Of a stretch of DNA of 37,549 nucleotides, positions 9,249-17,718 are shown piece by piece. Position 1 is the stretch's first letter; every line of letters begins with the position of its first letter. The notes under the pieces are model-generated. The model worked only from the letters and a program-made list of their open reading frames with translations. It was not told the origin of the DNA and searched no databases. The DNA is taken from the NCBI GenBank assembly GCA_902631135.1, contig CACOXL010000004.1, positions 1 to 37,549 on the forward strand. The letters run 5' to 3'. The translations under genes and the position numbers were made by a program. This stretch comes from an uncultured Pelagibacteraceae bacterium (lineage in GTDB: Bacteria > Pseudomonadota > Alphaproteobacteria > Pelagibacterales > Pelagibacteraceae).

Positions 9249-10599
9249 TCTAACAAATCCAGAAGTAGCAATTATGATGATGGGAATATTTTTATTTGCT
9301 GTCCTACTAGGTTTTCCAATTGCGTTCACATTAATGGCTATGGGTTTAGGCTTTGGATATTACGCATATTTTGATCCAACTAAAATGGAACATCTTTTTG
9401 ACAATAGGATATTCCAACTCTTTGTTCAAAATACATATACAGTGATGGATAATAATGTATTAACCGCCGTCCCACTCTTTTTATTTATGGGATATCTTGT
9501 TGAAAGAGCTGGGATTGTAGCAAAACTATTTTTTGCAATAAGATTAGCTTCTCATAGACTTCCAGCTTCTATGGCTGTAGCTGCATTAATTACATGTGCT
9601 TTATTTTCAACAGCTACTGGCATTATTGGTGCGGTCGTAACATTAATGGGTCTTCTTGCATGGCCGGCGATGATAAAAGCAGGTTACGATAAAAAATTTG
9701 CATCTGGAATAATATGTTCTGGAGGATGTTTAGGTATCTTAATTCCACCAAGCATTATGCTTATTGTGTACTCAGTAATTGCTCAATTATCACCACTGAG
9801 ATTATTTGCTGCCGCAATTTTTCCGGGATTAATGCTAGCAGGACTTTATATAGCCTATGCAGTATTTAGAGCTTGGTTAAATCCATCAATAGCTCCAAAA
9901 CCAGCTGCAGAAGAGATACCTCCCACAGCAGTTATCTTAAAAGAAGTTTTAGTTTCTTTTTTACCTTTATTTTCTTTAATAATTTTAGTTTTAGGTACAA
10001 TTCTTGCTGGAATTGCTACGCCCGCTGAAGCAGCAGCAGTAGGTGCCTTTGGATCATTAGTACTTTCTTATTTTTATAAAACACTAAAATGGAAAAATTT
10101 TAAAGAGTCAGTGTTCCTCACTGCAAAAACAACCGCAATGATAATGTGGTTGTTCATTGGTTCTTGGACCTTTGCGTCTGTTTTTTCCTACCTTGGAGGT
10201 CACGAGGTTTTTGAACACTTCTTTAAATCTTTGAATTTACAACCATGGCAATTCTTGGTGATTACTCAATTAATTATCTTTTTATTAGGTTGGCCTTTGG
10301 AATGGACAGAGATTTTAATTATTTTTGTTCCAATCTTTTTACCACTTGTTGAGTTTTTTGGAGTAAATCCATATTTCTTTGCAATGTTAATTGCTTTAAA
10401 TCTACAAACCTCATTTTTGACACCTCCCATGGCGATGTCAGCTTATTATTTAAAAGGAGTTCAATCAAACAATGTTGAGTTGATGGAAATTTTTAGTGGA
10501 ATAATGCCATTTTTAGCTATTGTAATTTTAGCGATGGTTTTAATGTATTTATTTCCTGGAATAGCACTTTGGTTACCAGAGACATTATTTGCAAATTAA
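9238..10599 (+). CDS. dctM: TRAP transporter large permease DctM family
   Basis: Multi-TM; GCLGILIPPSIMLIVYSVIAQ, ATPAEAAAVGAFGSL, LQTSFLTPPMAMSAYYLKGV motifs. Confidence 0.95.
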   Translation: MLFSLTNPEVAIMMMGIFLFAVLLGFPIAFTLMAMGLGFGYYAYFDPTKMEHLFDNRIFQLFVQNTYTVMDNNVLTAVPLFLFMGYLVERAGIVAKLFFAIRLASHRLPASMAVAALITCALFSTATGIIGAVVTLMGLLAWPAMIKAGYDKKFASGIICSGGCLGILIPPSIMLIVYSVIAQLSPLRLFAAAIFPGLMLAGLYIAYAVFRAWLNPSIAPKPAAEEIPPTAVILKEVLVSFLPLFSLIILVLGTILAGIATPAEAAAVGAFGSLVLSYFYKTLKWKNFKESVFLTAKTTAMIMWLFIGSWTFASVFSYLGGHEVFEHFFKSLNLQPWQFLVITQLIIFLLGWPLEWTEILIIFVPIFLPLVEFFGVNPYFFAMLIALNLQTSFLTPPMAMSAYYLKGVQSNNVELMEIFSGIMPFLAIVILAMVLMYLFPGIALWLPETLFAN

Positions 10600-10605
10600 T
10601 TTTAA

Positions 10606-11934
10606 ATGACAGATATATTTTCTTTAAGTCTTGAAGAACTCGCATTGAAAATAAAAGATGCTCAATTTTCTTCAGTTGAAGTTTGTGAAAAATATATTGA
10701 AAGAATAAACAAGTTTGAAAAGGATGTTAAAGCTTGGGCACATTTTGATAAAAAGGTTTTATTAGAAAAAGCAGCAGAGGCAGACGAGCATAGAAAATCA
10801 GGAAAGCCAGTCGGACCTCTTCATGGAGTTCCCATAGCAGTAAAAGATATAATTGGAACTGTTGATATGCCAACAGAATGTGGAACGGTCATCAGAAAAG
10901 GAAAATCATATTCTCAAAATGCAGAAATAATCGATTTACTTCATTCTTCTGGAGCAATTGTTATGGGTAAAACAGCCACTTCGGAGCTTGCTTACTTAGG
11001 ACCATCTTCTACAACAAATCCTCATGATAAAACTAGAACACCAGGTGGATCTTCTAGTGGATCTGCAGCTTCTGTTGCTTCTTTTATGGCGCCAGCTTCA
11101 ATTGGCTCTCAAACAGGAGGTTCAATAATTAGACCAGCATCCTACTGCGGGGTCGTAGGATACAAACCAACTTATGGACTAATTTCAAGAAATGGTGTTT
11201 TGAAAACTTCATATAGTCTAGATCATATAGGGATGTTTGGCAGAAAAGTAGAAGATGTAGCAATGTTGGCAAAAGTGTTAATTAAAAAAGATAAATTTGA
11301 TCCCGCAACAATTCATTATTCTACAGAAAATATCTTAACAGAAACGAAAAAAGGACCTCTTTTTGAACCAAAATTTATTTTTTATAAGACTGATCATTGG
11401 AAAATGATTGATAAAAAATCAAAAGAGTCATTTGAATATTTTATTAAATCATTTAAAAAAAATATTGAGATTTTTGATACCCCCTCATACTTTAAAGATA
11501 TACACAAATATCATCAGATAATTCATGAAACAGATCTAGCAAATAATTTTTCGATATATTTTAAAAAATTTAAAAAAAAACTTTCCAAATATATGCAAGA
11601 TGCAATTACAAAAGGAAATAAGCATTCAGCTAAAGAATACGCTGAAGCAATAGATTTTATGAAAAGAAGTTACGAGTCTTACCAAGAAGTATTTGAAGAT
11701 TATCATGGAGTGCTATCTCCCTCTAGTCCAGGTGTGGCACCAAAAGGTTTAAAAAGCACTGGCACGGCAGAGTTTAATAAGGTTTGGTCTTATCTTGGAA
11801 CACCATGCATATCACTCCCTTTACTTGAGGGTGAAAATAATTTACCATTAGGTGTTCAATTAATTGGTGACAAATATGATGACCATAGATTTTTAGGTGT
11901 TGCCAGATGGTTAGAAAAAGAGTGTGAGGAATAA
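10606..11934 (+). CDS. Amidase signature family protein (AmiE/GatA-like)
   Basis: VPIAVKDIIGT, TPGGSSSGSAASVAS, GSQTGGSIIRPASYCGVVGYKPTYG (Ser-cisSer-Lys triad). Confidence 0.93.
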   Translation: MTDIFSLSLEELALKIKDAQFSSVEVCEKYIERINKFEKDVKAWAHFDKKVLLEKAAEADEHRKSGKPVGPLHGVPIAVKDIIGTVDMPTECGTVIRKGKSYSQNAEIIDLLHSSGAIVMGKTATSELAYLGPSSTTNPHDKTRTPGGSSSGSAASVASFMAPASIGSQTGGSIIRPASYCGVVGYKPTYGLISRNGVLKTSYSLDHIGMFGRKVEDVAMLAKVLIKKDKFDPATIHYSTENILTETKKGPLFEPKFIFYKTDHWKMIDKKSKESFEYFIKSFKKNIEIFDTPSYFKDIHKYHQIIHETDLANNFSIYFKKFKKKLSKYMQDAITKGNKHSAKEYAEAIDFMKRSYESYQEVFEDYHGVLSPSSPGVAPKGLKSTGTAEFNKVWSYLGTPCISLPLLEGENNLPLGVQLIGDKYDDHRFLGVARWLEKECEE

Positions 11935-11939
11935 TTAAA

Positions 11940-12116
11940 ATGAATAAAATTACAACTATTATTGGTCTGTCATTTGCTATATTTTTTCTAATAGGATTAG
12001 CAACTACTTTAACAAGATCAATGATGATTGGTTTTTTAGATGTTATTCCAGTTTACCTTTTAATGGGTGCAGCTATCATAATGATGATTTATGAAGCTTT
12101 CTTTGATAAAAATTAG
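11940..12116 (+). CDS. Small hydrophobic membrane protein, 58 aa (not in the supplied ORF track)
   Basis: Manual translation MNKITTIIGLSFAIFFLIGLATTLTRSMMIGFLDVIPVYLLMGAAIIMMIYEAFFDKN*; two predicted TM helices; fills the gap between two same-strand genes. Confidence 0.65.
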   Translation: MNKITTIIGLSFAIFFLIGLATTLTRSMMIGFLDVIPVYLLMGAAIIMMIYEAFFDKN

Positions 12117-12127
12117 TCCCATTTAAA

Positions 12128-13033
12128 TTGAAAAATTTCAAAATTGATATCTTTCCATTATCATTATTATTTATTCAGCCAATTTTTATGGCAAGTAATT
12201 TAGTAGTTGCAAGAGGTGGTGTAGAATTTGTTCCTCCAATTTCTCTTGCTTTTTGGAGGTGGACACTTGTATTTTTAATATTGTTACCTTTTACATATCT
12301 TTCTTTAAAAAAAAATTTTAATGTTATTAAAAGGGAATATAAAAAATTATTTTTTTTAGGCTCAATGGGATGTGGTGTATGTGGAGCCTTTCCATTTTTA
12401 GCAGGTGAAACTACAACAGTTACAAATATGGGAATTATTTATACGTCATCCCCAGTATTTATAATTTTGATCTCATATTTTTTTTTTAAAGAGAAAATTA
12501 ATTTAACTAAAATAGTTGGACTAATTGCATGTTTAGTAGGTGTTTTTATTATTATTATTAAGGGAAATTTAAATTTATTAATTAACTTACAATTCACCAT
12601 TGGAGATTTATGGATGCTTGCTGCAGCAATTGGTTGGGCTTTATATTCTATTTATTTATTTTATTGGAATTCAAAATTAAAGATTTTTGAAAGATTTACT
12701 TTGATATCATTTTTTGGTGCATTAAGTTTACTCCCATTTTATATTGGAGAAGAAATTTTTTACAAGCAGACAACATTTATTCCTGAATTTTATTTATGGG
12801 TAATTTTTGCAGCTATCTCACCAGGCATTATTGCTTTTACACTTTATACTATAGCCCAAAAAAAATTAGGTGCATCATTAACAGGATTTACACTTTATGT
12901 TTTCACAGTTTACGGAGCAATTTATGGATATTTTTTGTTTGATGAAAAATTCGAAAATTATCATTTAGTAGGGACAATTTTAGTGTTTTTTGGCATATAC
13001 TTAGCAAAGAAAAATAATGTTAAAAAAGTTTAG
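12128..13033 (+). CDS. EamA/DMT-superfamily transporter
   Basis: About 10 TM segments in two repeats; FFFKEKINLTKIVGLIACLVGVFIII and FLFDEKFENYHLVGTILVFFGIYL; TTG start. Confidence 0.88.
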   Translation: MKNFKIDIFPLSLLFIQPIFMASNLVVARGGVEFVPPISLAFWRWTLVFLILLPFTYLSLKKNFNVIKREYKKLFFLGSMGCGVCGAFPFLAGETTTVTNMGIIYTSSPVFIILISYFFFKEKINLTKIVGLIACLVGVFIIIIKGNLNLLINLQFTIGDLWMLAAAIGWALYSIYLFYWNSKLKIFERFTLISFFGALSLLPFYIGEEIFYKQTTFIPEFYLWVIFAAISPGIIAFTLYTIAQKKLGASLTGFTLYVFTVYGAIYGYFLFDEKFENYHLVGTILVFFGIYLAKKNNVKKV

Positions 13034-13835
13034 GGCAGGCTTGTTTTTATTAATCCAAATATTTGTTTTAGTATATTTTCTTATTTTAGTTTTTTTATAT
13101 TTTTACCAAAGAAATTTAATGTATCACCCAGATGAAAATAACTATTTCGGTGATCAATTATCTGTTGATATTAAAAAGGTAAAAGTTAATACAGATGATA
13201 ACATCGATCTATTAGGATGGTATCATGAAAAAGATATAAAAAAAAATAAAACAATTTTATTTTTTCATGGAAATGCAGGTTCTTTAGAAAATAGAATACA
13301 CAAATTAAATCATTTTCGTGACATGAATGTTAACTTTTTAATTATTGCTTGGAGAGGTTTTAGTGGAAATAAAGGTAAACCATCTGAGGAAGGTTTGTAC
13401 GAAGATGGTAAAAGTGCAATTAATTGGTTGATTAATAGAGGAATTAAAAAAAATAATATTGTTATTTATGGTGAGTCTTTAGGAACTGGTGTGGCAACAC
13501 ATTTGGCTCAAAACAAAAATTTTGCTGGAATTATATTAGAAACCCCTTTTACATCCATGATTGATGCAGCTAAAAACTTTTATCCATATATTCCAGTTGG
13601 TTTGTTATTAAAAGATAAGTTTGATAATAGGAGTAAAATTATAAATATTAATTCCCCAATTTTAATAATGCACGGTGAAGCTGATCAAATTGTGCCATTT
13701 TTTATGGGAAAAAAAATGTATGAAATTGCAAATGAGCCCAAATATTCTTATTTTACAAAACATGACAATCATATGATGGAATATGATGAAAATCTTATTA
13801 AAGCTCTTAATTCTTTTCTAAAAAGTTTAAATTAA
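13017..13835 (+). CDS. Alpha/beta hydrolase, membrane-anchored (YfhR/ABHD17-like)
   Basis: N-terminal TM, NLMYHPDE, FFHGNAGS, GESLGTGVA nucleophile elbow, HGEADQIVP, HDNHM. Confidence 0.88.
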   Translation: MLKKFRAGLFLLIQIFVLVYFLILVFLYFYQRNLMYHPDENNYFGDQLSVDIKKVKVNTDDNIDLLGWYHEKDIKKNKTILFFHGNAGSLENRIHKLNHFRDMNVNFLIIAWRGFSGNKGKPSEEGLYEDGKSAINWLINRGIKKNNIVIYGESLGTGVATHLAQNKNFAGIILETPFTSMIDAAKNFYPYIPVGLLLKDKFDNRSKIININSPILIMHGEADQIVPFFMGKKMYEIANEPKYSYFTKHDNHMMEYDENLIKALNSFLKSLN

Positions 13836-13884
13836 GCCATAATCCTAACAAAGATACTTCAAAGTTTCTGTTTAAGCTTAGATA

Positions 13885-14448
13885 ATGAAAAATTTTATTT
13901 TAATATTTGTCTCATATTTTATTTTTACAAGTTTTGTTTTTTCTCAAGATAATTTTTTTCAACCAGATGATTTATTCCATATTGACCATATGGACTCTCA
14001 CAATAAAGAATTTACTTTATATTTTAAAGGCAGAGAAAAATCTATTTTAGCAAGGGGTGAAGAAAGTAATTATATAAATGATTATCCAAAAGATCTTTAC
14101 ATTTATAATTACTCAACAAAATCATCTTCACCTTTAATTTCTTATGATTGGTTTCCATCACAAGCAAAATATTTTATACAAGAGTACGAATTCCCTGTAT
14201 TCCCTGATGATTTTGCATATTACTTATTAAAAGATGATAAAACATTAGTGATGATTAGTGCAGTAAAAAGTTTAAATGCAAACTTTAAATATGACATTAG
14301 TAATAAAAAATTAGAACTTTATCCAACAACTGGTAAATTTGATTTTATAATTTCATCTTTTTCAAAGGATTGTGGACATTATAAATTTAAAGATAATTAT
14401 AAATGTAATATCTATAAACCCTTAATTTCTAGCAATCTAATTAACTAA
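13885..14448 (+). CDS. Hypothetical secreted protein, no recognised family
   Basis: Signal peptide MKNFILIFVSYFIFTSFVFSQ; remainder unrecognised; convergent with and overlapping the ftsY 3' end by 8 nt. Confidence 0.65.
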   Translation: MKNFILIFVSYFIFTSFVFSQDNFFQPDDLFHIDHMDSHNKEFTLYFKGREKSILARGEESNYINDYPKDLYIYNYSTKSSSPLISYDWFPSQAKYFIQEYEFPVFPDDFAYYLLKDDKTLVMISAVKSLNANFKYDISNKKLELYPTTGKFDFIISSFSKDCGHYKFKDNYKCNIYKPLISSNLIN

Positions 14449-15358
14449 TTTGTGTAAAAGCTTCAGCAAATTTTTCTGCATCAAATAATTGTAAATCATC
14501 CTCTTTTTCACCTAGGCCTAACGCAATAATAGGAAGTTTATATCTTTTTGCTAATGCTAAAAGAATACCACCTTTTGCAGTACCATCTAATTTTGTCATA
14601 ACTATACCTGTAATTGGAATAATCTTATTAAATTCTTCAACTTGATTGATTACATTTTGTCCTGAAGTTGCATCTAAAACTAAAATAACATCATGAGGAG
14701 CATCTGGATCAATTTTTTTTGTTACATTAGCTATCTTTTTATACTCTTCCATTAAATTTTTTTTATTTTGAAGTCTTCCAGCAGTATCAATTAAAACTTG
14801 GTTAAAATTATCTTTTATAGCTTCCTCAACTGCTTTATATGCAACAGATGCTGGATCGGATCCCTGTGATGATTTAGTAATTTGAACATTTACTTTATTT
14901 GCCCAATTTTCCAATTGTTCAATTGCGGCAGCCCGGAAAGTGTCTGAAGCTGCAAACATAACTTTATTTCCATTAGTTTTTAAAATTTTACCAATTTTTC
15001 CTATGGTAGTTGTTTTCCCAACACCGTTTACACCTGAAATTAAAATTGCATTAAGTTTATCCTTTTTTTCAAAAAAAGAATTATTTTCTAAGGGCTTCAT
15101 TAAAGAAATAATATATTCTTTTAAAATTTGATTTATTTCAGCTGACAAATTTTTTTTTGGGTCAATTTTTTTAGTTGAAATAATTTCTTTTATTTCAGAT
15201 GCTGCTTCTACACCTACATCTGATTGAATTAAAAATTCTTCTATTTTATTTAAGTTTTCATCATCTATTTCTTTTTTTATTATTATTTCTTTTATTCCTG
15301 AGGTGAGTGCTGATGCACTTTTTTTAAAACCAGCTTTAAATTTATCGAAAATTCCCAT
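14441..15358 (-). CDS. ftsY: Signal recognition particle receptor FtsY (short form, NG domain)
   Basis: GVNGVGKTTTIGKIG, AASDTFRAAAIEQL, DTAGRLQNKKNLMEE, MTKLDGTAKGG, ALGLGEKEDDLQLF. Confidence 0.97.
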   Translation of the reverse strand: MGIFDKFKAGFKKSASALTSGIKEIIIKKEIDDENLNKIEEFLIQSDVGVEAASEIKEIISTKKIDPKKNLSAEINQILKEYIISLMKPLENNSFFEKKDKLNAILISGVNGVGKTTTIGKIGKILKTNGNKVMFAASDTFRAAAIEQLENWANKVNVQITKSSQGSDPASVAYKAVEEAIKDNFNQVLIDTAGRLQNKKNLMEEYKKIANVTKKIDPDAPHDVILVLDATSGQNVINQVEEFNKIIPITGIVMTKLDGTAKGGILLALAKRYKLPIIALGLGEKEDDLQLFDAEKFAEAFTQIS

Positions 15359-16182
15359 TATAATTTTATTTCAATTTCTTTTATGTCTGAAACAGGACCT
15401 CTCATATGAATTGAATTTTTTTCATCAATTGAAATTGTTAATTTTCCATTTTCAAATTCTATATCAGTTTTATCATTAGTTAGATTATTTAATTTACCAG
15501 CAAAGGCAGTCGCACATGCGGCAGTACCACATGCTTTAGTTAAACCAGCCCCTCTCTCCCAAACCTTTACTTTAATAAGATTCTTATTAATAATTTGAGC
15601 AATTGTGACATTACATTTTTCTGGAAAAAATTTATGATTTTCAATACTAGGACCAATTTTTTTAATATCAAAATTATCGATTTTATTAACAAAAAAAATT
15701 AAATGTGGATTTCCAACATTGACTGCTGTGCCACCTGAATATTCTTTGTTATTTTTATCATTTATTTTAATTTTTAAATTTTTTGTATTTAATTTTTCTG
15801 ACAAAGGTATTTCATTCCACTCTGTCTTAGCTTTACCAATTTCCGTTGTAACAATATTATTTCCTAATATTTCAGATTTTAAATTTCCAGAGAGAGTTTT
15901 TAAAACTACATTTTTATTATTTAACTCTTTTGAAATTAAGTCAGCAACACATCTAGTTCCATTACCACATGCTCCAGACTCTCCACCATCAGAGTTATAA
16001 AATTTTAAGTTAGCATCAGCAGATTTATCTGTTTCTATTAATATAAGTTGATCACAACCTAAAAAATTTCTATTACAAATTTTAATTATTTGTTCTTTTG
16101 TTAAATTGGTAATTTTTTGTCTATTATCAATGATAATAAAATCATTACCTAACCCATCCATTTTAAATGCTTTTATGTCCAT
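15358..16182 (-). CDS. dapF: Diaminopimelate epimerase
   Basis: KMDGLGNDFIIID, SGACGNGTRC, WERGAGLTKACGTAACA. Confidence 0.97.
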   Translation of the reverse strand: MDIKAFKMDGLGNDFIIIDNRQKITNLTKEQIIKICNRNFLGCDQLILIETDKSADANLKFYNSDGGESGACGNGTRCVADLISKELNNKNVVLKTLSGNLKSEILGNNIVTTEIGKAKTEWNEIPLSEKLNTKNLKIKINDKNNKEYSGGTAVNVGNPHLIFFVNKIDNFDIKKIGPSIENHKFFPEKCNVTIAQIINKNLIKVKVWERGAGLTKACGTAACATAFAGKLNNLTNDKTDIEFENGKLTISIDEKNSIHMRGPVSDIKEIEIKL

Positions 16183-16236
16183 ATATAGTTATTTAACTTA
16201 TTTATTGACTTTTTGAACCTCTATTATAGTTTGTGC

Positions 16237-16343
16237 CAGTTTCCGCAAAAACGTTAAATTTGCGGTGTCTTTGGAAACAAAGAGATCGACACTAGTCAGC
16301 GAGGGTTCGCCCACTAGTGCGGTTACTAATGCGTGTAATAAAT
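16237..16343 (+). ncRNA. Candidate structured 5' leader or small RNA upstream of ffh
   Basis: Successive inverted repeats: CCGCAAA(16243-16249)/TTTGCGG(16259-16265); TCTTTG-GAAA-CAAAGA (16268-16283) with outer GTGTC(16265-16269)/GACAC(16288-16292); CACTAGT(16290-16296)/ACTAGTG(16313-16319) enclosing GGG-TTCG-CCC (16303-16312). Boundaries are approximate; strand assumed from ffh. Confidence 0.5.
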
Positions 16344-17702
16344 ATGTTCGAAAATTTGACAAATAAATTTGAGGAAGTTTTTTCCTCTTTAAAAAAAGCA
16401 CCATCACTTGATGAAAATCAAGTTGATGAAGGATTACGAGGTATAAGACAAGCTTTATTAGAAGCAGATGTATCTCTTGATGTTGCGAAAGACTTTATTG
16501 AAAAAGTTAAACCTAAGCTACTAGGTCAAGAAATAATTAGATCTACATCTCCTGGAGATATGGTTGTAAAAATTGTTTATGATGAATTAGTTAGCTTATT
16601 AGGTGAAAAAAATAACGATGTAAATCTTAATGCTGTACCACCAGTACCTATGATGTTGGTTGGGCTCCAAGGTTCAGGTAAGACTACTACTACTGCTAAA
16701 CTTGCAAGATATCTAGAAAGTACAAAAAAAAAGAAAGTAATGATGGTCAGCTTAGATATCTATAGGCCAGCTGCACAAGAGCAATTAAAATCTTTAGGGG
16801 AACAAAATAATATTTTAACTTTGCCAATAATTGAGGGACAACAACCAGCTGATATTTGTCAAAGAGCAATTAGTGCTGCTAATTTAAATGGCGCTGATAT
16901 TATTTTATTTGATACTGCCGGTAGAACACAAATAGATTTACAGATGATGAGTGAGATTAAGCAAATCGAAAATGCAATTAAACCTGCAGAAACCTTCCTT
17001 GTTGCAGACTCTCTTACAGGACAAGTTGCAGCATCAGTTGCAAAAGAATTTAAAAATACTGTTAATCTTTCTGGAATAATTTTAACAAGAGCAGATGGTG
17101 ATGCAAGAGGTGGAGCTGCTGTTAGTATGAAATTTGTTTCCCAAGTTCCAATTAAGTTCTTAGGTATAGGTGAGAAAATTGAAAATATTGAAGTTTTTCA
17201 CCCAGATAGAATTGCCAATAGAATTCTTGGAATGGGAGATATTGTTACTCTTGTTGAAAAAGCAGCTCAAGATTTGGGTGAGGAAAATATAAAAAAGACA
17301 GAAGAAAATTTAAAAAAAGGTCAATTCTCAATGCAAGATTATTTAACTCAACTTAGACAAATGAAAAAAATGGGTGGAATTGAGGGTATCATGTCTTTTA
17401 TGCCAGGTGTTTCAAAAGTTAAATCACAAATGGATGCAGCAGGAATTGATGAAAGTGTTATTACAAAAAACGAAGCTATTATTTTATCGATGACAAAAAA
17501 GGAAAGAGAGAACCCAAAAATAATTGACGGTTCAAGAAAAAAAAGAATTGCTAATGGTTCTGGAACTGATCCAGCCACTATCAATAAATTGTTAAAACAA
17601 TTTAAAATGATGTCTGAAATGATGAAAAAGATGTCAAAAGGAAATCTGAAAGGTATGTCTGATAAAGGGATACCTCCAGAATTATTTAATCAATTAAAAT
17701 AA
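16344..17702 (+). CDS. ffh: Signal recognition particle protein Ffh (start adjusted from 16317 to ATG 16344)
   Basis: Starts MFENLTNKFEEVFSSL; VGLQGSGKTTTTAKLA, DTAGRTQID, TRADGDARGGAA; Met-rich M domain FKMMSEMMKKMSKG. Confidence 0.96.
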   Translation: MFENLTNKFEEVFSSLKKAPSLDENQVDEGLRGIRQALLEADVSLDVAKDFIEKVKPKLLGQEIIRSTSPGDMVVKIVYDELVSLLGEKNNDVNLNAVPPVPMMLVGLQGSGKTTTTAKLARYLESTKKKKVMMVSLDIYRPAAQEQLKSLGEQNNILTLPIIEGQQPADICQRAISAANLNGADIILFDTAGRTQIDLQMMSEIKQIENAIKPAETFLVADSLTGQVAASVAKEFKNTVNLSGIILTRADGDARGGAAVSMKFVSQVPIKFLGIGEKIENIEVFHPDRIANRILGMGDIVTLVEKAAQDLGEENIKKTEENLKKGQFSMQDYLTQLRQMKKMGGIEGIMSFMPGVSKVKSQMDAAGIDESVITKNEAIILSMTKKERENPKIIDGSRKKRIANGSGTDPATINKLLKQFKMMSEMMKKMSKGNLKGMSDKGIPPELFNQLK

Positions 17703-17718
17703 AAAAAAAGGAGAATAA

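Noticed and set aside
16297-16319. GGGTTCGCCC resembling a tRNA T-arm
   Set aside because: The loop lacks the conserved A58 and there is no matching acceptor, D or anticodon arm; better explained as a UUCG-capped hairpin.
16317-16343. Upstream GTG start for ffh giving an N-terminal extension MRLLMRVIN
   Set aside because: The extension falls in the last hairpin strand and is atypical; the internal start at 16344 (MFENLTNKF) matches canonical Ffh N-termini.
16237-16343. 4.5S SRP RNA gene next to ffh
   Set aside because: The conserved apical GGAAGGAAGCAG-type sequence of domain IV is not visible on either strand; a covariance search would be decisive.
16198-16407. 69-aa minus-strand ORF spanning the dapF/ffh gap
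   Set aside because: Overlaps the 5' end of ffh and the inverted repeats; no family resemblance; best explained as chance.
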